Positions 1 through 6,472 of a DNA stretch of 23,872 bases are shown here, in pieces (positions within the stretch are counted from its first letter, which is position 1; each line of letters starts with the position of its first letter). The notes beneath the pieces were generated by a model. That model had not been told where the DNA came from and did no database searches. It saw only the letters and a list, made by a program, of their open reading frames with translations. Source of the DNA: a virus; IMG/VR virus record IMGVR_UViG_3300022744_000098, positions 1 to 23,872 of that record; one strand, written 5' to 3'. Position numbers and translations under genes: made by a program.

Positions 1-295
1 CTCCCGCTCCACCCCCGACCACCCGTAACCCCCCATGGAGCTTCGCCGCGACGGAGGCCGCGTTCACCGCGTCCCGATCCTCCCCGGTGAGCATGATGCT
101 CTCAAGCCGCGTGCCGATTGTCACCCGCAGCCCATCAGGGTCGGCGAGCTCGGCGGCGACACGGCGGCTCGCCTCCGCCCGCATGAGCGCGGCCACCTCT
201 TCGACACGCCTCGCGCGCGCGCCTGAGGGGGGCGCAGACGCGCTTTCAGCTCGGGGGTGGGCCAAGGGAGCCCCCAGAGCCTTCGGGGCCCTCAC
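1..295 (-). CDS. Hypothetical protein, partial (3' end beyond window)
   Basis: The reading frame opens with a GTG at 293-295 that overlaps the stop of the upstream helicase gene (GTGA, 292-295) and stays open to the window edge, giving at least 98 residues. The first 35 or so residues are rich in Ala, Pro and Arg and look disordered. From about residue 40 the sequence becomes more ordered, with MRAEASRRVAAELADPDG followed by a short strand (LRVTIGTRL). No family was recognised. Its position directly after the replicative helicase in the leftward operon suggests an early or replication-linked role, but this is inference only. The C-terminus is not visible. Confidence 0.7.
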   Translation of the reverse strand, partial: MRAPKALGAPLAHPRAESASAPPSGARARRVEEVAALMRAEASRRVAAELADPDGLRVTIGTRLESIMLTGEDRDAVNAASVAAKLHGGLRVVGGGAG

Positions 296-1986
296 GGCTC
301 GTCCAGCAGGTCGGAGAAGGCGTGCTCATAGTGCTCGTCCGTGCCCGTAGTGGGTAGGGACTTCGCGAGGCTGTTTCCGCCCTCGGCTCTATTTCCATAC
401 GCGGAGATTTCGCCTGACCTGGGAAACTGGATAATATTCTCACTACCCACTACGGCCTCCTTCTGCACTGCGTCATGTTCTGTCGCAAGGCGTAAACCGC
501 GCCATCCGTCGACTGGCTTCCCGTAAACTCTCACTTTTCCGTCTGACGCGCCGCGTTCACGGAGCCGCTCTCCGAGGGCCCGAGCGCCCAGCGGAAGGTT
601 CCCGGTCTCCTCGCACCAGGCCAGATAGACCTTCCTTAATTCGCTCCGGACGATGATTTCTTTTGGACCGAACACCATGCGTTCATCGAAGAATTGACCC
701 GTCGCATCGGATTCTTTTCGATATTTTTCGGACGCATCGCGCACCACGGCGGGCTGCTGGAGTCCCTTCGCGTGCCATTCGATGGCGCCGGCGACCGCCC
801 AGCGGAGGATTCCGGGCGCCTCGGCCGCAAGTTTTGCGCTTAGGTGGATGTCCTTCTCGTGGTCCGGGACGAGCACCGTCCACGGGATGAGCTTGATGCG
901 GCGCCAGATCCCGTGGTCGTTCCCCTTCACGACGGGCCGATGGTTGCCCGCGAGCCAGAGCTTGTGACTCGCCTCGAAGCTCCAGAAGTCCTCTCCCATG
1001 CGCCGGCACGAGATGGCGTCGCCGCCGGTGAGGTCCTTGATAAGCGCCTCGTCGAAGGCGCTCCCCTCCTCCACCTCGGGGACCACGACGAAGCGCGCCC
1101 CGAAGAGGCTCGCAAGCTCCGTGGGGTGGCGCTCTCCGCCGCCCTTGCGCCGAAAAAGGAGCCCTCGCGCCGCAACGGTGGAGTAGTCGCCAAGGAGGCT
1201 CCGCAGCGTGCCGAGGAAGGTGCTCTTCCCATTGCTCCCCTTGCCGTAGCAGAACGCAAGAAGCTGCTCGCTCGTGTCGCCGGTGAGGCTGTAGCCCACG
1301 AGGCGCTGGATGTAGCCCACGAGCTCCACGTCGCCGCCCATGGCGCGGAGCAGGAACGCGTCCCACGTTGAGCAGAGCGCGCCGGGGTCGTAGGCGTGCG
1401 GCGCGAGCTTCGTGTTCAGGTCGGCGCGCGCGTGAGGACGGAGCGCGCCGGTGCGGAGGTCCACCGTGCCGTTCGCGACGTTCAGCGCGTGACGGTCGCG
1501 GTCGAGCTCCGTCTGCGTGATGGCGAGCGCCGCGTTGCATCGCGCGAGCTTGAGGGTGGCCGCGAGGCGAGAGCCGCTCTGAGAGTCGATGGCCCACTTG
1601 AAGAGGTCGCGCGCTCTCGCCCCTGCCTTCGCCGCGCGTGGATCGTCGGGGCGCATGCGCTGCGCGCTCATGGCGTCGAAAAGCTGCTGCTGCGCTTCGC
1701 CTGCGAGCCGGCGCGCCGTGGCATGGGCTCGGCGCTCGGCGCCTCCGTTGTCGTCGGCCCGCCAGCGTGTGCCGTCCCATGCGAGCCACTTGTTCCAGGC
1801 GGCGACGAAGCGGAGCGCGTCCCCGTGCCACTCCACGAGGCGCCCAGCGTTCGCGAGGTCCGTGCGCTCGCCGGTGAGCTCGGCGCTCCCGCTCTCGGGG
1901 AGCTCGTCGGATACGGCCTTCGCTGGGCGCCCACGCGGCTTCTTCGGCTTCGCCAGCGTCGCGATGGCCTTCTCGATCTCATCCAC
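292..1986 (-). CDS. Phage/plasmid primase-helicase, P4/D5 family C-terminal region (SF3 helicase)
   Basis: The 564-residue protein has the arrangement of D5_N plus superfamily 3 helicase. A Lys/Pro/Arg-rich N-terminus precedes the D5_N-like region (about 45-240, including ALNVANGTVDLRTG). Walker A is GKGSNGKST (248-256). Walker B-like VVVPEVEEG, the sensor-like LWLAGNHRP and the arginine motif GIWRRIKLIPW follow, and the end is a winged-helix-like tail. Such proteins unwind DNA at phage or plasmid origins as hexamers. I see no DnaG or archaeo-eukaryotic primase catalytic domain at the N-terminus, so primase activity is doubtful and helicase activity is the safer call. The ATG overlaps the end of the preceding gene by 8 bases, as is usual in this operon. 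Confidence 0.93.
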   Translation of the reverse strand: MDEIEKAIATLAKPKKPRGRPAKAVSDELPESGSAELTGERTDLANAGRLVEWHGDALRFVAAWNKWLAWDGTRWRADDNGGAERRAHATARRLAGEAQQQLFDAMSAQRMRPDDPRAAKAGARARDLFKWAIDSQSGSRLAATLKLARCNAALAITQTELDRDRHALNVANGTVDLRTGALRPHARADLNTKLAPHAYDPGALCSTWDAFLLRAMGGDVELVGYIQRLVGYSLTGDTSEQLLAFCYGKGSNGKSTFLGTLRSLLGDYSTVAARGLLFRRKGGGERHPTELASLFGARFVVVPEVEEGSAFDEALIKDLTGGDAISCRRMGEDFWSFEASHKLWLAGNHRPVVKGNDHGIWRRIKLIPWTVLVPDHEKDIHLSAKLAAEAPGILRWAVAGAIEWHAKGLQQPAVVRDASEKYRKESDATGQFFDERMVFGPKEIIVRSELRKVYLAWCEETGNLPLGARALGERLRERGASDGKVRVYGKPVDGWRGLRLATEHDAVQKEAVVGSENIIQFPRSGEISAYGNRAEGGNSLAKSLPTTGTDEHYEHAFSDLLDEP

Positions 1987-2389
1987 GGAGCACCCCCTTC
2001 AGAAGCTCTGCCACGCCCACCTCGATCACCCGCGCCGCGTCCGCTCGCTCCACCTGCCGCTCGAGCGCGCGCCGCTCCTCGAGGGCCACGCGCGACGCCT
2101 CGCCCGTGAGGGCCACCGCCACGGCCAGAAGGCGCATCGTCTCCACCCGTGGCCGTGTCTCCCGCCACCCCTCCACCGCGGCCTCTATCCACTCCGCCCA
2201 CGGCTCGCCGGGGCGCCATGCGGAGAGGCCGAGAGCTACGCGGGAGCGGTCCCCCGTGATGCGCCAGAGTTCGAGCGCGTAGGCGAGCACCTCGCTCTCC
2301 ACCGGCCCGCCATCGTCGAGCAGGAAGCCGTCGTGGACCGCGCCGAAGAGCCTCGCGTCTGCTGTCTCGTCGAGGCTAGAGAGCAGCAC
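1979..2389 (-). CDS. Hypothetical protein, 136 aa
   Basis: The start is a GTG at 2387-2389 preceded by GAGGG about six bases upstream; it overlaps the end of the small helix-turn-helix gene by 14 bases. A longer in-frame extension to 2557 exists but would run over that gene and has shadow-like composition, so the short form is preferred. The protein is predicted to be mostly helical, with a long charged helix near the C-terminus (EERRALERQVERADAARV). No family was recognised. It lies directly before the replicative helicase gene, whose ATG overlaps its stop, so it may be a helicase accessory or loader; that is inference from position only. Confidence 0.7.
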   Translation of the reverse strand: MLLSSLDETADARLFGAVHDGFLLDDGGPVESEVLAYALELWRITGDRSRVALGLSAWRPGEPWAEWIEAAVEGWRETRPRVETMRLLAVAVALTGEASRVALEERRALERQVERADAARVIEVGVAELLKGVLRG

Positions 2390-2582
2390 GGACCCTCGCG
2401 ATGGTGGACTCGGGCGCGAGGCCCTGCCCCCGCAGACCGTCCAGCGTCGTGACGGAGACACCAAGCCTACGGGCCGTCGGTGCGGCTCCGAGCTGCCGGC
2501 AGAGCGCTTCCACCGCGGCGCTCTCCGCCTCCGTGAGCCGCGCCGTGCGCCGCCCACCGTGGTACTGGCTGCCCTTTTTCAT
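2376..2582 (-). CDS. Small helix-turn-helix protein, 68 aa
   Basis: The protein begins MKKGSQYHGGRR and carries a helix-turn-helix-like segment (about 32-55, APTARRLGVSVTTLDGLRG), followed by a short tail that ends ARVRAAL. The pattern of ATARRLGVS and a turn followed by a second recognition-like helix is typical of small phage DNA-binding proteins. The ATG at 2582 overlaps the preceding stop (ATGA, 2579-2582). A longer form starting at 2636 would overlap the preceding gene and is not needed. Likely role is DNA binding within the early leftward operon; target unknown. Confidence 0.7.
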   Translation of the reverse strand: MKKGSQYHGGRRTARLTEAESAAVEALCRQLGAAPTARRLGVSVTTLDGLRGQGLAPESTIARVRAAL

Positions 2583-2722
2583 CGCTGCCTGCGCTTCCGC
2601 GCGCGCTCCGCGTGCACTGCGAGGTGCACCGGGCAACGGCTCCGCGTCCCTCGCTCCGCGCCGCAGTCCGGGCAGAGGCCGCGCATGCGGCGAATCATGG
2701 CCTTCTCGCTCGCTGCGCTCAT
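2579..2722 (-). CDS. Small zinc-finger-like protein, 47 aa
   Basis: The 47-residue basic protein contains CPDC followed after ten residues by CPVH, a CxxC/CxxH arrangement that could bind one zinc ion, and ends in a strongly basic tail (ERARKRRQR). The ATG at 2722 overlaps the stop of the nuclease gene (ATGA, 2719-2722) and its own stop overlaps the next start (2579-2582), which supports it despite its size. Nucleic-acid binding is plausible from the fold type and charge; no specific family was recognised. Confidence 0.65.
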   Translation of the reverse strand: MSAASEKAMIRRMRGLCPDCGAERGTRSRCPVHLAVHAERARKRRQR

Positions 2723-3063
2723 GCTCTGCGCGCCTCGACGGCCGCCAGCGCCTCGGCCACGCTGCGCACCACCACGACGGGCGTGCCCATGGAGCCCCAC
2801 GCCGCGTGACAGGTCACCTGCCCCGCAGAGACGCGCCCCGTGGCGATCTTCAGCTCGATGCCCAGCGCCCGCCCGTCGACGAGGAGCAGCAGGTCAGGCT
2901 GCCCCGTGCGACCGATCTGCACCGGCGGGCCGTAGCCTCCGGCGTAGACGCGGGCGTATTTTCCCACGTGGCGCAGGTCGAGCAGGACCACGCCAGGGAG
3001 GGCGCCGCATGCTCGCGTCACCTCGTCCTGTAGCTGGTCTTCGGGCCTTCGAGCCTGCCTCAT
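2719..3063 (-). CDS. VRR-NUC domain nuclease
   Basis: The 114-residue protein matches the stand-alone VRR-NUC nucleases found beside phage helicases. Visible motifs are an N-terminal EDQLQDEV helix, GQPDLLLL, the ExK-type core GIELKIATGRVSAGQ, and a terminal MGTPVVVVRSVAEAL strand and helix. PD...ExK with the downstream Gln is the PD-(D/E)XK catalytic signature of this family, which cuts structured or flapped DNA. The ATG at 3063 overlaps the SF2 helicase stop (ATGA), so helicase and nuclease are translationally coupled and probably work together in replication or recombination. An upstream extension to 3306 runs antisense-like through the helicase 3' end and was rejected. Confidence 0.88.
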   Translation of the reverse strand: MRQARRPEDQLQDEVTRACGALPGVVLLDLRHVGKYARVYAGGYGPPVQIGRTGQPDLLLLVDGRALGIELKIATGRVSAGQVTCHAAWGSMGTPVVVVRSVAEALAAVEARRA

Positions 3064-4328
3064 GGGAACCTCTTCGCGACTTCTTCGTCCGCCCACCGCT
3101 TCGCCCGCTCCGGGCTCATCCGCCGGCGAGAGATCCCCACGTGTACGAGGCCCGCGTGGTACCGCGCGCGCCGCAGGTCCGCGGGCATCGCCTCGAGCTT
3201 CGCCATCCTTGCGGCCTGCTGGATCCGCCGCACCGGGAGCGCCTTCACCAGCGCGCTCACCCCGCACCGCGGGCAGACCTTCGCCCTCGGGAACACCGCC
3301 CAGCACGCCTCACACCGCGAGAAGGCGAGGCCCGCGAGCCGCTGCGTCACCGCCTCGCCCGTGAGAGACCACTCGTGCTCCACGTCAGGCGGAAGATGCT
3401 GAAACACCGCGCCGCGCACGTCGAGCACCGTGCAGTGCGCCTTGCCGGGGAAGCTACGCAGCCCGCGCCCGATGGCCTGGAGGTAGCGCCCCAGCGTGCC
3501 GAAGGCCGCGTCGAGCGCCACCACGTCTACCGAGGGCTCATCGAACCCCTCGACGAAAACCGACACGCCAACGAGCGCGTGAAGCTCCCGCCGCCGCAGG
3601 GCCACACGGAGGCGCTCGCGCTCTTTCCGCGGCGTCTCCCCGTCGATGTAGCCCGCCGGGTGTCCCGCGTCCGTGAGCCGCTCGACGGTGTACCGCGCCT
3701 CCTCGCGAGACTCGCAGAACACCAGCGCGCGCCACGCACCGGGGAGGCGGCGCAGCTCGGCCACCGCATCGCCGCGCTTCCCTTCGTCGACGGTCACGAC
3801 CATGTGAGCCGGGACGAGCGCGCCCATGGCGGTCAGCTCGCGGACCGAGGGGCCGCACACCATCGCGTCAAAGGACCCGTCGAGGCCCTGCCCGTCGCCC
3901 CGCTGCGGCGTCGCCGTGAGGCCGAGGATGCGCGCCTCGGGGTAGTCCGCGAGGATGGCCGAGACGGTGGGCGCCTCCGAGCGGTGGCATTCGTCCAGCA
4001 CCACGAGGCCCGCCGGCGGCCGTGTGCCCCTCGCGTGCAGCGTGCCGAGGCTGCACACCTGGATGCGGTGTCCAGGCTCCTCGGGGGCCCACGGCGCGAC
4101 GATGCCGCAAGGCACCCCGGCGCTACGGAGGCGGTCCGCCGTGTCTCCGACGAGCGAGTCAAGGTGCGCCGCGAAGACGACGGGGCCAGGCTCCGCGGCG
4201 AGGATGGACGCCGCCGTGTGCGTCTTGCCGGAACCGGTCGGCGTGACCATGCAGACGGCGCGGTTTCCCCGCTCCCACTCGCGGCGAACGCCATCGACGA
4301 GAGCGCGCTGGTAGGGACGCAGGCTCAC
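3060..4328 (-). CDS. SF2 DEAD/DEAH-type helicase with C-terminal zinc ribbon
   Basis: The 422-residue protein starts at a GTG (4326-4328) overlapping the previous stop. It begins with the Q-motif-like LRPYQRALVDGV, followed by Walker A TPTGSGKT (29-36), motif II DECH (112-115), motif III LTATP (137-141) and motif VI QAIGRGLRS (284-292). A C-terminal four-cysteine knuckle (C339, C342, C352, C355) resembles a zinc ribbon. This is the RecG/UvsW-like or restriction-helicase style of phage SF2 enzyme, which remodels DNA with ATP. The 4-base overlap with the VRR-NUC gene suggests a coupled helicase-nuclease pair. The frame remains open upstream to 4658, but that part overlaps two better-supported genes. 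Confidence 0.93.
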   Translation of the reverse strand: MSLRPYQRALVDGVRREWERGNRAVCMVTPTGSGKTHTAASILAAEPGPVVFAAHLDSLVGDTADRLRSAGVPCGIVAPWAPEEPGHRIQVCSLGTLHARGTRPPAGLVVLDECHRSEAPTVSAILADYPEARILGLTATPQRGDGQGLDGSFDAMVCGPSVRELTAMGALVPAHMVVTVDEGKRGDAVAELRRLPGAWRALVFCESREEARYTVERLTDAGHPAGYIDGETPRKERERLRVALRRRELHALVGVSVFVEGFDEPSVDVVALDAAFGTLGRYLQAIGRGLRSFPGKAHCTVLDVRGAVFQHLPPDVEHEWSLTGEAVTQRLAGLAFSRCEACWAVFPRAKVCPRCGVSALVKALPVRRIQQAARMAKLEAMPADLRRARYHAGLVHVGISRRRMSPERAKRWADEEVAKRFP

Positions 4329-4543
4329 ATCAGCCCGCCCTGCCCGCTGGGCTCCCGTGGCGCAGGCACCGCGCCGAGGCGCACGAGGCACGCCTCGCAC
4401 GCCGCGTGCGCCATGCCGCCGCGCGTGTAGGCTCGCGTCGCGAGCCGCTTGCACGGCGCGCCAGCCACCATGACAGAGCACCCGCCGCCGGTGCGATGGA
4501 GCGCTAGCCGTGTCTCCAGCGACGACGCCAGCCGCGCCTTCAC
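4325..4543 (-). CDS. Small Cys-containing protein, 72 aa
   Basis: The start is a GTG at 4541-4543 overlapping the previous stop (GTGA). The protein has a basic N-terminal helix (KARLASSLETRLALH) and four scattered cysteines (GGCS, APCKR, AACEACL), spaced as if to bind a metal ion. No family was recognised. Its stop overlaps the GTG of the SF2 helicase, so the two are co-translated. The same frame stays open upstream to 4786, but that stretch is antisense-like in composition and overlaps the preceding gene. Confidence 0.6.
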   Translation of the reverse strand: MKARLASSLETRLALHRTGGGCSVMVAGAPCKRLATRAYTRGGMAHAACEACLVRLGAVPAPREPSGQGGLM

Positions 4544-4758
4544 TGCGGCCTCCCGCGAGAGAGCGCGCCGGCACGCCGCGAGCCGCGCAGCGCGCTCTCT
4601 TTGTAGCGCGCAGAGCTCGTGTCCGGCGAGTAGGACCGGCGCCGCCCGTCCCTCGCACGCGCCACGCCCCAGCCGTCCAGGTCTCGCTTCGCCCAGGCGT
4701 GGAGCTCGGCGACGACGCGCCGGGCGTCCCGGCGGATCTGGTCGAGGTCGAGGTTCAT
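4540..4758 (-). CDS. Hypothetical protein, 72 aa
   Basis: The protein begins MNLDLDQIRRDARRVVAEL, a clear amphipathic helix, and continues with a basic, probably unstructured C-terminal half. The ATG at 4758 overlaps the preceding stop (ATGA, 4755-4758), and the stop overlaps the next GTG start. No family was recognised; the N-terminal helix and basic tail would fit a small nucleic-acid or protein adaptor, without direct evidence. Confidence 0.6.
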   Translation of the reverse strand: MNLDLDQIRRDARRVVAELHAWAKRDLDGWGVARARDGRRRSYSPDTSSARYKESALRGSRRAGALSRGRPQ

Positions 4759-4907
4759 TTGCACACCTCGACGCGCACGCCGTCACGCGCCCAGGCCCTC
4801 ACATGCTCGGCGGCCCGGAGGTGCGCCACGTCCTCGCGCATGCGCCAGGACCAGCACGCGCCCGTGTCCAGGTCGCGGAAGTTCACCCGCACGTAGACGG
4901 GGATCAT
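4755..4907 (-). CDS. Small hypothetical protein, 50 aa
   Basis: Reading the minus strand from the ATG at 4905-4907 gives MIPVYVRVNFRDLDTG and onward to a TGA at 4755-4757, 50 residues in total. Both ends make ATGA overlaps with flanking genes, which is the main support. The pattern is a beta-hairpin (VYVRVNF, ACWSWRM) followed by a helix (LRAAEHVRAWARDG) and a final strand (VRVEVCK), so it looks like a small folded domain. No family was recognised. Confidence 0.65.
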   Translation of the reverse strand: MIPVYVRVNFRDLDTGACWSWRMREDVAHLRAAEHVRAWARDGVRVEVCK

Positions 4908-5338
4908 GCTCCCTCCGGCGGCGTCTTCGCCTTGCGCTTCTGCCGCGCCTGCTCGATGTGGCCCACCGCACCTCCGGTGAGCCGGTAGGGGATGGGCGAG
5001 ATGCTCCGGGCGACGCGAAGGAGGACGAGATACCCGAGCAGGTCAAGCACCACGTCCTCGTCCTCGTCGAGCGAGGCGACGCGGAGGCGTGAGATCTTGT
5101 CGTCGATCCTCGTGAGGATCTGCTCCACTGGCGAAGCCCTCGAGAAGACCCGCATCGGCTCCAGGGCGCTGTTCCCGTACTTCTGGTTCTTCGCGATGAG
5201 CATGTCCGCCAGCTCGTCGCACTCGGTCCGGATGAGCGCCGCCGCGTCGTAGCTCACTCCCCCTGAGGTGCGCGTCCGTGCAGGTGCGACCTTTCTTGTG
5301 GCCTTCTTCGCGGGTTTCTTGACTTGTTCAGCGTTCAT
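4904..5338 (-). CDS. Nmad1/DUF1599-like phage protein
   Basis: The 144-residue protein has a Lys/Ala-rich N-terminal tail (about 1-25) and then a helical domain with LIAKNQKYGNSAL, RVFSRASPVEQI, RIDDKISRL and DEDVVLDLLGYLVLLR. This set of motifs matches a widespread phage family that I associate with the nucleotide modification associated domain 1 (DUF1599); the helical, acidic-motif layout also recalls MazG-type nucleotide hydrolases. A role in nucleotide-pool or base-modification chemistry is therefore inferred, not shown. The ATG at 5338 follows GAGG by about eight bases. This is the first gene of the leftward early operon after the repressor terminator. Confidence 0.65.
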   Translation of the reverse strand: MNAEQVKKPAKKATRKVAPARTRTSGGVSYDAAALIRTECDELADMLIAKNQKYGNSALEPMRVFSRASPVEQILTRIDDKISRLRVASLDEDEDVVLDLLGYLVLLRVARSISPIPYRLTGGAVGHIEQARQKRKAKTPPEGA

Positions 5339-5420
5339 CGGGGTACCTCTTCCGTTTCGGTGTGCAGTGACTGAAGCACCGTGCAGCGGGGCGCCGCACC
5401 GCTGAACACGGCGGACATTG
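5339..5420 (-). promoter_or_regulatory. Leader of the leftward early operon
   Basis: This 82-bp gap separates the repressor terminator from the first leftward early gene. It holds a purine-rich ribosome site just before the ATG at 5338 and an imperfect inverted repeat CGGTG...CACCG at 5358-5381. I see no convincing -35/-10 pair, so early leftward transcription may start here from an unrecognised promoter or read through from the repressor promoter. It also carries one half of a dispersed repeat shared with 15380-15430. Confidence 0.35.
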
Positions 5421-5450
5421 AAAAGCCCCAGCGCGCAGGCACGCTGAGGC
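5421..5450 (-). terminator. Rho-independent terminator after the repressor gene
   Basis: On the minus strand GCCTCAGCG (5450-5442) pairs with CGCTGGGGC (5433-5425) over nine base pairs including one G-U, with an 8-nt loop, and is followed directly by TTTT (5424-5421). It sits 8 bp past the repressor stop, so it would separate repressor transcription from the downstream leftward operon. Confidence 0.8.
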
Positions 5451-5457
5451 GATGAAT

Positions 5458-5643
5458 TCAGGCAGCGATGGCGCGTTCGACGCACTCACGGATCGCAGCG
5501 CGGGGCACCGCGCCGCGGAGCCAGTAATGCACCGCGGAGGGAGCGACCCCGAGCACGCGAGCGAAGTCCGCCTGTGTGATCTGACGCTTGCGCAGGTGCG
5601 CTCGGAGCGCCGCCGCCCAGCGTCTACGTTCGAGCTTGGTCAT
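5458..5643 (-). CDS. Xre/Cro-type helix-turn-helix repressor, 61 aa
   Basis: The 61-residue protein is little more than a DNA-binding domain. Residues about 21-45 (QITQADFARVLGVAPSAVHYWLRG, here split as QITQADFARVLGV and APSAVHYWLRG) form a classic Xre helix-turn-helix. It is transcribed away from a region with repeated TTCAGAATCG elements, the natural candidate operators. There is no C-terminal dimerisation or autocleavage domain, so it is more Cro-like in size than CI-like. The mRNA is predicted to start only a few bases before the ATG at 5643, so translation is probably leaderless. It most likely controls the divergent early promoters of the phage. Confidence 0.85.
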   Translation of the reverse strand: MTKLERRRWAAALRAHLRKRQITQADFARVLGVAPSAVHYWLRGAVPRAAIRECVERAIAA

Positions 5644-5651
5644 GCCTCACG

Positions 5652-5678
5652 GTTACAATTTTCAGAATCGCGAGGCAA
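5652..5678 (-). promoter_or_regulatory. Predicted leftward promoter of the repressor gene
   Basis: Reading the minus strand, TTGCCT (5678-5673) is followed by CGATTCTGAA in the spacer and by GTAAC near the -10 position (5656-5652). The arrangement TTG-N5-CGATTCTGAA-N5/6-AAC is the same as in the rightward promoter at 5841-5867. The -10 match is weak, so the call rests largely on this mirror-image similarity. Predicted transcription start is near 5645, two or three bases before the ATG. Confidence 0.5.
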
Positions 5679-5705
5679 GCGAATCGCGGTAAATTCAGAA
5701 TCGCG
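5661..5705 (+). repeat. Left operator repeats
   Basis: TTCAGAATCGCG occurs at 5661-5672 and again at 5694-5705, 33 bp apart, and a half-copy GAATCGCG lies between them at 5681-5688. The three GAATCGCG cores are thus 16-17 bp apart, on alternating faces about one and a half turns each. They flank and overlap the repressor promoter and are probable repressor-binding sites. Confidence 0.65.
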
Positions 5706-5724
5706 GCCGAATTACGCTGTAGAC

Positions 5725-5844
5725 ATGAGCGGCTACACCATCGGCGGGCACGCGGTCACCCGCACGGGGCCCGCCGTGTCGACCATCGTGGGGCAGACCT
5801 ACGGGGTTTTCGGGATAATTCTGAATTTCACAACACGCGCTTGA
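5725..5844 (+). CDS. Possible small protein in the switch region, 39 aa
   Basis: An ATG at 5725 opens a 39-codon frame (MSGYTIGGHAVTRTGPAV and onward) ending at 5844. The first 27 codons show the strong third-position GC bias of real genes here, while the last 12 run through the right operators and are AT-rich. There is no Shine-Dalgarno sequence, so translation would have to be leaderless. It may equally be a chance open frame; I have no homologue in mind. Confidence 0.25.
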   Translation: MSGYTIGGHAVTRTGPAVSTIVGQTYGVFGIILNFTTRA

Positions 5845-5858
5845 CGCCCGATTCTGAA
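5819..5858 (+). repeat. Right operator repeats
   Basis: TTCTGAA occurs at 5819-5825 and CGATTCTGAA at 5849-5858, the reverse complement of the left operators, and again the cores are 33 bp apart. A further CAGAATCG lies at 5903-5910 inside the first rightward gene. Inverted orientation and equal spacing relative to the left pair make a symmetrical operator array around the 5706-5818 centre. Confidence 0.6.
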
Positions 5859-5867
5859 TAGTACAAC
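5841..5867 (+). promoter_or_regulatory. Predicted rightward early promoter
   Basis: TTGACG (5841-5846) is a good -35 element. TACAAC (5862-5867) is a possible -10 element at a short 15-bp spacing, and the operator CGATTCTGAA lies between them. Repressor bound there would block RNA polymerase. The predicted start, about 5873-5875, leaves a leader of about 20 bases containing GGTGGAG before the ATG at 5895. Confidence 0.55.
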
Positions 5868-5894
5868 TTCACTGCCTAGAAGGGCGGTGGAGAG

Positions 5895-6143
5895 ATGAAC
5901 TACAGAATCGAATACGCGGACGGCGTGTACCGGGAGAAGATCCCCTGCGAGGCGTGCAACGGGCGGGGGAGCATCCAGCCCGCGCTGTTCGGCGAGCGCG
6001 AGGCGCCGGACACGAGGGAGCGCGAGACCTGCGAGGCGTGCGACGGGCAGGGCTTCACCGTGCTGGAGCTCGACGGGCCGGAGGCCGAAGAGGCCGCGCT
6101 GCACGTGGGGATCCTGACCTCGAGCGGAGCGGTGGCAGCGTGA
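5895..6143 (+). CDS. DnaJ-type zinc-finger (CxxCxGxG) small protein, 82 aa
   Basis: The protein carries two CxxCxGxG repeats, CEACNGRG (18-25) and CEACDGQG (46-53), the zinc-binding knuckle of DnaJ and of many tiny phage proteins. The remainder is short and acidic. It is the first gene of the rightward operon, with GGAGAG just upstream of the ATG and an operator half-site inside its first codons. Function is unknown; zinc binding is expected from the paired knuckles, and the protein probably acts as a partner-binding or nucleic-acid-associated factor. Confidence 0.8.
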   Translation: MNYRIEYADGVYREKIPCEACNGRGSIQPALFGEREAPDTRERETCEACDGQGFTVLELDGPEAEEAALHVGILTSSGAVAA

Positions 6144-6472
6144 GCGCGTACCCTGGGCGGACGAGCGCGGACCTGTACCGCTACGCGCACGCTGCGCTGC
6201 GAGACGCGCGCGGCTGGACCGAGGTGAGGGTGCCGCCGCCGATGGCGCCCGAGCACGCGCGCGCGCTGGAGGGCCGGCGCAGCTTCGCTGTATGCGCGCT
6301 TCTGGTCGAGGCGGACGAGCTCCGCGCCCTCGCGCGCCGGAGGCGGCCGCCCTACATCGAGAGCACCGCGGCGGCCTACGTGGCCGCGCGCACGGAGCGG
6401 GACGGGCTCCTGGGCGCCGAAGTCCCCGCGACCCTCGCGCGCCTCGCGGGGCTGGGGGTGTCCCGTGGCTGA
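6140..6472 (+). CDS. Hypothetical protein, 110 aa
   Basis: The GTG at 6140 overlaps the preceding stop (GTGA), which is why this start is chosen over the longer open frame beginning at 5954. The protein is mostly helical, with LYRYAHAALRDARGW near the N-terminus and FAVCALLVEADELRALARRRRPP in the middle. The pattern resembles a small DNA- or protein-binding helical bundle but no family was recognised. Confidence 0.6.
   Translation: MSAYPGRTSADLYRYAHAALRDARGWTEVRVPPPMAPEHARALEGRRSFAVCALLVEADELRALARRRRPPYIESTAAAYVAARTERDGLLGAEVPATLARLAGLGVSRG

Noticed and set aside
683-1831. A 382-codon minus-strand frame inside the primase-helicase gene
   Set aside because: Same strand, different frame from a gene with clear SF3 motifs; composition is arginine-rich shadow.
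2559-4430. A 623-codon open frame on the plus strand
   Set aside because: It lies antisense to the SF2 helicase and VRR-NUC genes, is extremely Arg/Ala/Pro-rich and has no domain; it is a GC-rich shadow frame.
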